The notes under the pieces: model-generated
Seen by the model: only the letters and a program-made list of their open reading frames with translations
Databases searched by the model: none
Told to the model about the DNA's origin: nothing
Position numbers and translations under genes: made by a program
Part shown: positions 47,695 to 57,200 of the stretch, in pieces
Numbering within the stretch: position 1 is the stretch's first letter
Layout of the letters: each line of letters begins with the position of its first letter
Source of the DNA: Symbiodinium kawagutii
Taxonomy: Eukaryota; Sar; Dinophyceae; Suessiales; Symbiodiniaceae
Assembly: GCA_009767595.1 (NCBI GenBank)
Contig: VSDK01021871.1
Span: forward strand, 726,946 to 790,945
DNA: 64,000 nt
Direction: 5' to 3'

Positions 47695-49220
47695 TTCTGC
47701 TGTTGAGGAGGCCTGGGTTTGCTGGCACTGGTAGCTTCGAATCGCATCAAATCCTACGAGTCTCGTTGCTTCAAACATGAGGTCAGGAGTGAGCAAACAG
47801 TTAATCTAATCTGACTTTGCCCGCAACTGATGGTTATCTCTTAATGATGGTTTTTGCTTCGAACGCAATGCCAATAATTCTTGAGGCTCTATCGTTACAC
47901 ATCCGAAGACATTCTCTTTGTGCACTCAAATCTTGCGAAATAGGTCCTTCAGCGAAGGTTAGTGGAATGATTTGGACCGCATGTTGCAACGGTGCGGAAG
48001 GGGATGTCATTGTATCCTTGCCATGGGCGGGCGAATGGCTTCCAGCTTTGGTGGGGATGGTGAGTCGCCATCGCAAACGTCAAACTGGTGGTTGGTTTAT
48101 CAAAGACCTCCCGTTACTAATCAAGTCCAACCACCAGTTTGAGATCACAAGGTCTCTGAGATGATAAGTTACACCCATCTAAGAAGGTACCTGCCACCAA
48201 GCTCCTTCAACTGGTGATCATTCTCAGGCAACCACTTGCGCCCAAGATGACATGCCCAGCACCGGTGAGGCACTTGCACAAGGTCAGACGCCAGCCATCC
48301 TCCATGGATGGGTGGTAGAGGCCGGGAGAACGTGACGGGCCCGTGACGGGTCGCTGGATGTTGATCCATCGAATGCTACTTTCACAGGATTTGGTGGAAT
48401 ATATGGCGAGTTGTGTGAATATTAACCAACCAATAATGGGGGACAACAACCAGCAAACCATAGGGAAAACCATGCTTAATGATAGGGGAACAAGGGGTAC
48501 AGGGTTTTGACCCACAGCCATATCTCGAGGCTTGTACTTTTCCTGTATTGGTATTCGAGAATTCGTGGTGGATGAGCAATGGATGCATGGGTATCGTAAT
48601 GGTACAGGGTACAAGGTACATGTGATAGAATTCTTGGTGCTGAAGCGGAGCGTTTCCATAGTGGTCGCTTGTTCCCACCGCAAGTGTGGGTACCACCCAA
48701 CCGAAAATAATCAACACTTGAAAACCACCACCAAGTGGGATTACCAGAGAGTCAAACCATTGATTTTCTCACTTTCAGCGGGGTTCATCATCTGATCCCT
48801 TTCCCGGTGATGCCCCTGGTGAAGCCACCAGCAACTGTTGGGTGACAGCCACCATTCACGGAGCCACGATCAGGACCGTGTGGTGCCCGTGGTGTGTGCA
48901 GCCCTTTGTCGTGTGGAGTCGGGCGCCTGAGTCGGACAGTCGTGATGTTTTTCTAGGCCCGGATGGTCAAGGCATGCCGCCTTCAGCTATTTCCTGATCC
49001 TCAATAGATGGTTTTCCTGTAGAATGGCGAATTTTTACCAATGTTAGAACAGTTTTCCAGCGAAATTTTCTGGTAAACCAAGCTTAATAGGTGGTTTTCC
49101 CGTGGAAATGGGTGATTTTCAAATTTCAGCTTACCCCTAAACCCTACGGACTACCAGAGGGCAATCATTCCTATAGGGGATCGCTGCAGAGAAACCCGTG
49201 GCACAGTGCCTTTTTTTAAG

Positions 49221-49542
49221 GTCGGCGAAGCTTGCGGCTGGACCCTTGGCCAGGAGAGCCATGGGATGCTAGGGGATGGTCACCCAGGTTGGTTGCTGCA
49301 GGTTGTGGTACCCCCAGTGGCTGTGAACTTACGTGAGTTCAAGGTTGACTCGGGTAAGTTACTGTACCAGTTATGTAAGTACAACCATACTAGAGCTATA
49401 AGGAGCGTAAGTTACCAGGTGTAGAAGTATAACTGAATGGAGGTGAATCTAAACCAACGGATCTAACCAGGGAGGGTACCACTCTGTAGGGAGTGTCGAC
49501 CCTCCAGGAGCTGAGCATAGCAGATGGGATTGTGCATAACTG
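49221..49542 (+). CDS. Two exons of unidentified long gene joined across an introner-like intron
   Basis: Exon 49221-49301 (after CCTTTTTTTAAG) encodes 27 codons, VGEACGWTLGQESHGMLGDG then HPGWLLQ. Exon 49500-49542 continues in phase with GVSTLQELSIADGIVHN and ends at a GTGTAC donor. The intron between (49302-49499, 198 nt) begins GTTGTGGTACCCCC and ends GAGGGTACCACTCTGTAG. The phase match supports both exons. Confidence 0.5.
49302..49499. repeat. Introner-like intron with inverted ends
   Basis: The ends GTGGTACCCCC and GGAGGGTACCAC are inverted copies. The exon/intron edges carry CTGCAG and CTGTAG, compatible with a target duplication. The first ~35 nt resemble the intron starting at 37161. 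Confidence 0.55.
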
Positions 49543-50280
49543 GTGTACCTCCAGAAATTTGTAGTTTTCCTATATGGCTATCTCCATAGAAAGCTACAAT
49601 TTTCCGAAGTATCCTATCCGGAAATTTATGGCTATTATGGGATGGTTAGTAGGTACCATGATTTATGGAGAAGCAACCCGACTGATCTTGGGTGATTTCT
49701 AGCCGTGAAAGAAGCTGCCTGTTTGATTGGCGTGGATGACACCTAAATGGAAAGTTACCACTTAACTGGCAACCGCTAAGCGTAGTCAAGCATCCAAACC
49801 CTCATCAATCTTTGATCATATCGTGTATCACAAACGATCATGAATCACATATTCAACGCTCAGCAGCCTCAAATCATCATGTGCGGTAGTATCAACCAGT
49901 ACTCATCAAAAATCATAGCCTATGCTTTACCATGGAATAGTAGGTAACCAGCTGGTTTCTACCATTGTCGTTTGGGCTTGGTTGCCTACGTCATGGCAAC
50001 TGGAAGCATAGGGAACCACAATCCAAGCATTGTCTAGCATTATCAAGCATTGATGATCAATGCTAACAGAGCATTAACTTCATGGTGCTTAATGATTCTG
50101 TGGATTTTGACCAGCATCTTATGGAGGCGAGTGCCGCGGCTGTGATCCGGGCCATGTCATAGCCACAGTATCTGCCATGAAGCCCCCCTGAACCATCCGC
50201 TTCCGCGGTCCAGGACTCTCAACGGAATGGGCCTCGCCTTGGATAGCACGGGCACCACTCCCCAGGAGGGGGCTTAGCAG

Positions 50281-50352
50281 TGAAGTTCCAAGCGCGGTTG
50301 GAGATGACCAAGGGTATGACGGTGTACCAGCTGTCCTTTGGCTGGTTGAGTG
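50281..50352 (+). CDS. Exon of unidentified long gene
   Basis: After GGCTTAGCAG: VKFQARLEMTKGMTVYQLSF then GWL. It runs into a GGTTGAGTGGTTGAG repeat that may hold the donor. Confidence 0.33.
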
Positions 50353-50866
50353 GTTGAGTGGTGGGTTGCTGGGTTGGTTGGCTGGTTGGTTGAGCGCCAC
50401 AACACGCCAGAGTTTTTCAGAACGGAAGGATTTGAATGAACACCTTACATTTAAACACCAGTGGTGACGTGACGATCGAGGAAGTATTCACACCCATGAC
50501 GCCCATGACATGGACAGTCTCCGATACTTTCAAGCTAACTACTGTTGGATGTCACTTACATGCTCCTCAAGAACACCAGCAGTATTACATGGAGCAGCAA
50601 TCAGGGGATTCGTTGGGGAAAAATCACCGACCCCCTCGGTGCTCAACATCATTCTGGAGGGGTTCTGATCGTAAGTTTTTCCCATTCTCGAGAGCTAACA
50701 AACCGTATTTTTCTCACCATTTGTAAGCTAGCTACTTCGTCATTTTCTTTGCAACTTTTGTCCATAGGAATCAACACGTACTTCCGATTGGCTTCTCAAC
50801 CCATACTTACCTGACCATAGCTGGTGCTTATCCACGTAAGCCATACACCTTACCCAACCGCCGCAG

Positions 50867-50938
50867 GAGTTGCGTGCCTTTCACGAACAGATCGTGAGAC
50901 GAACCGAGAATGGCAAGGCTATGCTGAAGTTGCTGCAG
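50867..50938 (+). CDS. Exon of unidentified long gene
   Basis: 24 codons between CCGCCGCAG and a GTGCCA donor: ELRAFHEQIVRRTENGKAML then KLLQ. A clean helical-looking exon. Confidence 0.45.
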
Positions 50939-51917
50939 GTGCCACCGGCTCTCGGGATCCCATTTTTGTCAAGCGGAGTGGGCTGCTACTTGGTCAGATG
51001 CGAAAAAACGACAGCCCTGGAAACTGGGAATGCTTGTGGATGATTCATGTGGTGAACTTGATCGACTTCATCATGACTGAGGAATGGTTTGTTGGTCATG
51101 TTGCTTCGTCCTGCTCAACCCGGATGTATATAACTATAACTTCATGTGGTCAAAGCAGCTGATCATGGAGAGGTAAGGAATCAACTCATTTGGGACTGGC
51201 TCCTGCGGTGATTTGTCGGTAGTCAACGTGAAATGGAACCTGGTAAACTCGGACATAAATGATATCATCATACGCAGGGATATCATCATATTCATTCACA
51301 TGAAGACGAATCCTTATGCTTGTGCTGGCATAATGCCAGTGCTGCTTAAATGAATTAGGGGGTTCTCAAAATAGGAGACCCCCAAAATGCTTGGTTTATT
51401 GCTATCAATGATTAAGAAAGGATGATTTAGGGATACCCCTATTTTGATAAACACCCATTGATGAAAAGATTATGGATAGCTATCCAGTTGATCATTATTT
51501 GATCATTTGTGGTAGATTCCAACAATCATTTAGGGGTACCCCTATTCGAAGAAACCACCAATCGCATCCCAATGATTGTTGATGCGCACGGCCTTGAAGA
51601 ACATCTTTAGCCGGCACCTTCCAACCTTGGGGAGTTGCGACCCAAAAACGATCCTGTGTCGTTGGTCCAGTGCCTTTTTGGCCCTGCCCGGAACCACGGC
51701 ATGTCTACCATGGGCGGTCAATGATGGTTGGATCATGACCCCCAAAACTTATATCCAACCAGCGTACACCTAGTGATCAAACCGCCATTGACCATAATCT
51801 ATGGTAGACATGATGGGGGTACCTACTATGCTGGTTGGATCTATTGTAAGCAGTAGTCACCCTAGTGATGTTCACCAACGTACACGCCTACTTGCTCATG
51901 TCGTATCCTAACCGCAG

Positions 51918-51966
51918 CCACCTGATGTCATCCACGTCATTGACCACCTTAAGTGCCAGGCTCAAG
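51918..51966 (+). CDS. Small exon of unidentified long gene
   Basis: After TAACCGCAG the frame reads PPDVIHVIDHLKCQAQ and ends at a GTGTGA donor. Confidence 0.38.
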
Positions 51967-52370
51967 GTGTGAGCTCCAGAACGCAAGGCGTGGCGTAATG
52001 CCGCTATGAGGCTTCTAATTGGGTCATTGATGGTTCATCAGCCATTCATCAGCTGCATTGATGGTTCATCAGCTGCTGCATTGATGGAACAGGAATCACT
52101 GAATAACCACTACTTGAACGGTTGGGAAATTGATGGTTAAACTGGTTGATGGTCAAGGATTGATGAATGGCTGATACAGGCACATACTTGGTGGATGATG
52201 GTGAACTCATGGCAAATGGTGGTGTGAACTGATTGAATGGTGAACTTCGTGGTCAACTGATAACTAATGGTTGAAAACAGGGACGGACACGGGATGATTT
52301 CCAGTATTATGGGGGATTTCATGGCTAGGTGCTGGTTTTCATGATGGTTCCTGGCAAATTGATGGCCAAG

Positions 52371-52481
52371 TACTATGAATCACCGGGGATGATACCCACT
52401 ATGGCGGGTTCCGTGCACACAGCTCGCGTAGAGACATCCGAAGTCACGGAGGCAACAGCATTTCGCAAACCCATTGAAGTG
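52371..52481 (+). CDS. Exon just upstream of the retroelement
   Basis: After GGCCAAG: YYESPGMIPTMAGSVHTARV, then ETSEVTEATAFRKPIE, with a GTGCCA donor. If real, the retroelement starting 77 bp further on sits in the following intron. Confidence 0.38.
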
Positions 52482-52557
52482 CCAAGCAGTTGGTGGCAGT
52501 TGGCTAATGGTGATTATATATAATGGTTAATAATAGGGTATAACTAGCTGTATAACC

Positions 52558-52645
52558 CATTCCTTCTACTTGTAGAGCCATGATCTAGCGTCACCAAGTT
52601 GTAACATACATGGGCCGTTTATATCTCAAGGTCCCGAAGCGTTTA
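52558..52645 (+). repeat. Split direct repeat A1 (left end)
   Basis: 88 bp starting CATTCCTTCTACTTGTAGAG, identical to 58662-58749. It marks the left end of the element; the flank changes at 52557. Confidence 0.92.
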
Positions 52646-52652
52646 TCTTGTG

Positions 52653-52994
52653 ATGGATGCGTCCCACCTATACATCGGCCTGGGTGGGGTCGCAGCTGGC
52701 TGGATTGTGCGGTTTCTGAATCCAGATCGCGTTGAGCCGCCGGTGTGTGGCCCCTGCCGCTGTGAGTGCGCCTGCAACCTGGAGAGGGGTGCAGATTCTG
52801 GTCCTTGGGTGGGGCCATTTTTCATCTGGCTTTGCGCCCTGGCCTGCCTTTGCATCTTGGCAGCGAACGCGGTGCTGGCCTTCAAGGTGAGCTTCACGAG
52901 GAAGGGGGGGGACCAAGAGTTCACGGTTGCCGTCAAAGGTAAGTCGAAAGGTGTCTACAACGCCTCTCGTGGATTTCAACTTACTCAAGGATGA
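52653..52994 (+). CDS. Small membrane protein of the retroelement (extra ORF)
   Basis: 113 codons from the ATG at 52653 (a GTG three bases earlier is also in frame). It has two hydrophobic stretches: near residues 6-20 (YIGLGGVAAGWIVRFL) and a strong helix near residues 52-75 (PFFIWLCALACLCILAANAV). Between them is a Cys-rich loop (CGPCRCECAC). The stop overlaps the start of the next ORF in ATGA (52991-52994), which fits coupled re-initiation. Canonical DIRS elements have no such protein. It could anchor particles to membranes, but the role is unknown and no homologue is asserted. Confidence 0.6.
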   Translation: MDASHLYIGLGGVAAGWIVRFLNPDRVEPPVCGPCRCECACNLERGADSGPWVGPFFIWLCALACLCILAANAVLAFKVSFTRKGGDQEFTVAVKGKSKGVYNASRGFQLTQG

Positions 52995-54172
52995 GCTTTT
53001 CTAGTGGTGACGTGGTTTTCTTGGACTACAATGAAGTACCTCCTCTAGCCCACACTAGAGTAGTGCTTGCTGTTGTGGACGAAAGCACCCATGACTACGT
53101 AATATTGACTCCGGATCATGATATCTACACGGAGACCCTCCACAACTCGAACCCTGATGTTATCGGTGTTTACCCTGCTGATCCTGGTGGCATGCCTCCC
53201 GCTGGACTTGGTGGCATGAGGGTATATGGTTTTGCTCCGATGAGCCCCGGTGAATTGGCACAGTTCATGCAGCAAGGGCGTGCTGAAGCTGTGGCTGAGC
53301 GGAACCTTCGCAACCTGGGTGCAGCCCCTGTTGGGGGGGGTGACCGATTCTGGGTTTTGGCTGAGTATGTAGAGGGCAAGGTCATTGGGGAGCAGGTCCA
53401 ACCACCACCTGGGTTTCCATGCATGGGGACTTATGGTTTGATGGAGATCACCGATGCAAAGCAGAAGACACGTCCATGTTTGATCAAGCAAGTTACTATG
53501 GAAGAGTTGCCCACGTTCTGTGATGAGCGTATCGTAGCTGCCAGAGCTAGTGTTGCGAAAGAAGGCGAAGAACTCAGTGCTTCAGACGATATCAGAACAA
53601 TGGCTATACACTATACTGCCACTGGGGAACGTAGAAGATTGTTCAAAGAGGCTGTGGGTGAGATGTCTCAGACCGAGTTGGACGACTTCCCATATGAACC
53701 CCGGACTTGCTTGGAATATGTTCGAGCCATATGCACTGTAGCTGAGTCATCATATGGACAACACTTAGCCTGGGTGCAACAAGCCCGTATCCCCGAAGGT
53801 TCCAGGGCAATCTATGAAGATGAAGTGCTATCTCAAATCCTTGATGTGGCAGTGTGCTATGACGGGCTACAGGTGAGCAACCTTGCAGCTTTCGAGCTGC
53901 TAGTTCGAAGGAAGCAGCTGCTGGCTGAGGCGCACGTGCACAACCCGTCTGCACCTTCATATGAAGGTGCAGACTACTGGCTTGGAAACAAGTATAGGGT
54001 CGGGGGTGCCATCGTTGTGCCCAGCCTCACCGAGGCTGTCAGCAAGAAATTGCAGGCTGACTCTCAGATCATGAAGGAGCGTCGGAAGTTGGAAGAAGCC
54101 CGAGATCGAGGTCGGGGAAGAGGACGTGGCTCCCGAGGTGGCAGAAGCCCGGGAGCAGAGGCAGCTAAGTGA
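52991..54172 (+). CDS. Gag-like ORF1 of the DIRS-type element
   Basis: 393 codons, first in the order expected for Gag. The middle is ordered and helix-rich (EYVRAICTVAESSYGQHLAW, AAFELLVRRKQLLAEAHVHN) and includes ADYWLGNKYRVGGAIVVPSL. The C-terminus is an RG-rich basic tail (RGRGRGRGSRGGRS) suited to nucleic-acid binding. No zinc knuckle is visible. The middle resembles a family repeatedly found with dinoflagellate DIRS-like elements, from memory. It starts inside the stop of the preceding ORF and ends 55 bp before the polyprotein. Assignment as Gag rests on position and the basic tail. Confidence 0.65.
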   Translation: MSFSSGDVVFLDYNEVPPLAHTRVVLAVVDESTHDYVILTPDHDIYTETLHNSNPDVIGVYPADPGGMPPAGLGGMRVYGFAPMSPGELAQFMQQGRAEAVAERNLRNLGAAPVGGGDRFWVLAEYVEGKVIGEQVQPPPGFPCMGTYGLMEITDAKQKTRPCLIKQVTMEELPTFCDERIVAARASVAKEGEELSASDDIRTMAIHYTATGERRRLFKEAVGEMSQTELDDFPYEPRTCLEYVRAICTVAESSYGQHLAWVQQARIPEGSRAIYEDEVLSQILDVAVCYDGLQVSNLAAFELLVRRKQLLAEAHVHNPSAPSYEGADYWLGNKYRVGGAIVVPSLTEAVSKKLQADSQIMKERRKLEEARDRGRGRGRGSRGGRSPGAEAAK

Positions 54173-54227
54173 AGGGCTATCTGTTGGGATTGCGGCGACC
54201 CAGCAGATCCTCTAGCCGCACTTTTGC

Positions 54228-57200
54228 ATGGTGAAGCATTCTGGTAACCGGATTTTTCACACTCCATATGGTACAGATGGCCGACAAAGGGACATTTTTC
54301 CGTTGCCCACTTTACAGTTGAGCGGTGCACTGGAGAAGCCGTTGTCTCGTGTTGTTGCCCGTAGAATTCAACGACAAGATCATACACGAAGCAGGGTCAA
54401 TAAGGCTATCAATGGTCTGAATTCGCTTTACTTTGGTCATGGTGGACTTTATGATGGGTGTTCCATTGAAGATGTTCAGCAACTTCCTCTACTTCAACGT
54501 GACACCATTTTGGATATTCAGAAGAAGATCAAAGATTTAGGTCCCCCTCCTGACCATGCATGCTACCAGGGAGCCTTAGCAGCGCTCCGGGTTCCCAGCT
54601 CCCAATACTCCGAGGTGGAAGCTGGCGTTGGGGAAGTTGTCAAGATGAACCTTGATGCACTATCTCTTCCCTCAGGGAATGTGGCTGGTGTGGATTTGGG
54701 TGCATCTCTTTCGGATGATGTGCGTGAGGTGGTAATGAACTTTGAGCAGTACATGCTTCAGGATGCTGGGGTATGGATGGACCTACAAGATGTTGCTAGC
54801 TCTATACAGACATATGATGATCCTCTCCTTCATGATCGTGATGGTTACGTGGAGTTCCTTGTTCATCTTTATAAATGCGGGGTACTTGGGTTTACTTCTC
54901 ATGTCCGTGGGCGAGTTGGTGCTTTCTCAGTCAGTAAGAAATCAAAGGTGGTAGATGGGCAGGTGGTGGAACGACAGCGTTTGGTTCTGGATTGCAGAGC
55001 CACGAATCTGCAGTTCAAAGCTCCGCCCATCACTCGACTGGGATCACTAGCTGCCCTAGGTGAACTGGATATTCCTACTGACAGTACATTGTACTTGGCT
55101 GGTGCTGATATACGTGACTGTTTTTATGGTTGCAGATGCCCCCCTGGTTTAGAAGAGTATTTTTGCCTTCGTGATGATATTAGCCTCTCTGAACTGGAAT
55201 ATATCACTGGTGGTCATGCTTCAGATTTTTGCTTGGAGGGGCGAATTAGCCCATGCATTACCGTGCTGCCGATGGGATTCAATTGGTCCTTTTACATCAT
55301 TCAGGCCCTCCACGAGCAGATCTCACTCGCAGCCATCAGTAGGACACCCGATTGGTTGATCAGGGATGCTCAACCTGCTCCGCTCCTCAGGCATGACGAT
55401 GTGGCTTCAATGCCATACTGCGACAATGTACACTGCTTGGCTCTGGATGCTGACATCTGTCAGTCTGGCGCTGATGCAATGTGCGATGGTCTTCGCAACT
55501 CTGGCTTTGAACTGCATGAGGAAGTTGGGGCTTGTTCTCTCTTTCCAACTTTGGGGGGTGTTGTTGATGGTAGCGCTGGCACAGTCAAACCTAGCAATAC
55601 ACGATTGTGGAACCTTATCTATGCCTTTGAGTATGCTTCGATGGCCGTGGTTAGTGTGGATTTGGTACAGCGGTTGTTGGGGCATGCTATGGTGGTGTGT
55701 GTTCTACACAGGGCTGGTATGTCAGTATTTAGATATTTATACGACTTCGTGCAGAAGGGTGGCCCACCTCGTAGACTGGTTGAAGCCGAAGCTAATGAAT
55801 GCAGAGTTTTTGCTGGTATCCTCCCATTGCTCTATGCGAACATTAAGAAGCCTTGGTCGTCAGTTGTCACTGCTACGGATGCCTCTCCCCAAGGGTACGG
55901 CGTTTGCGAAGCTGAACTTGGGGCTCCTGCAGCTAGATCGCTTGGCTGCTGGCAAGAACGATGGCGGTTTCGGCGGCTGGCTCCTGAAGAATGGTGCCCA
56001 CGTCAGCGCTCAGCAGGCTGGGACCCTTTCAGGGATGTGGAGACAGTGAGGGGAAGCCTGGACATGGTTGATGATCTCGACAACTATGTTTCGAATGAGA
56101 AATTTCCAGAGGTTCCAGTTCATGTCACAGAGGTGGACCATTGGAAGACTGTGTCTATGGGCAAATGGAAACACACCAGCGAACACATCACACTCAAAGA
56201 AGGTAGAGCACTCGTCATTGCAGTGCGGAGACTTACACGAGCTCGAAGGCATCGTGGGCTCAAGCATGTCGTTCTTTTGGACAACCTGGCTCTCTGCTTT
56301 GCCGTAGGGAAAGGGAGGTGCCATAACTTCCAGTTGTTGAGAGTGCTGCAGCAGCTCGGTGCCCTTTGTTTAGCAAGTGGCATTGTCCTTCGTCCAAGGT
56401 GGATAGCTTCAGAACGCAACCCAGCTGATGGCCCAAGCAGGGGCCAGGTCAATCCGGGTGCTTACAAGAAAGACTGGGGGGTCCTTGAAGGTGGCTGCTA
56501 CCAAACGGTGCCCAGTGGTGACCCCTGTGAAGAATGTGGCCACCCAGAAGAGAACTCTGTCGGTGCCCAGGGTAGCTCCACCAGCAATGAAGGTTCAGAA
56601 GAGCGTGAAGCAACGCACAATGCCCAGCAAAGTCGTTCATGTGAAGAATCCGCAGTCAAAGCGGGTGATCAACAGAGTTCCCAAGGAGATGGAAGAAGGG
56701 ATTGGGACTCGAGCTCAGAGGAATCAGTTAACAGCTCTCGAGTCCAGAAGCGTCAGTGCAGAGGTTCAAGGACAGTACTCGAACTACTACCTGAAGTTCG
56801 AGGCCTTCTGCAAGGAGAACGGTTCAATGTTCCCTCCAAGAAGAGAGGAGGCCGACTGCCTGTTGGCAGACATGTTGGATGTGATGTTCCTCGAAGGAAA
56901 GTCAGCAAGCGAGGGAGAGAAAGTTGTCGCAGCAGTGGAGTTCCACAACATCAGCTACAAGAACTGGCTGCATCGCTCCAAGAGGGCTTTGAGGGGATAC
57001 CGAAAGGCACACCCGGCTACATCTCGTCTCCCCCTCCCCAAACTGGTGATGTTTGGCTTGGCAATGAATCTGGTCGCTGCAGGAAAAAGAGACATGGCAC
57101 TCATGGTGCTTGTGGATTTCAATCTCTATCTTCGTCCAGGAGAAGGTTTAGATCTCCGCAAGAAGAACATAGTTCCTGCAGTGGTGGAAGCCGGAAAGCA

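Noticed and set aside
47402..47796. Poly-Gln, poly-Glu, poly-Leu or poly-Cys proteins on both strands
   Set aside because: Artefacts of the compound triplet microsatellite; six frames are open at once.
51560..51730. Exon at 51.6-51.7 kb
   Set aside because: Three frames on both strands are open with similar composition and there is no convincing splice pair.
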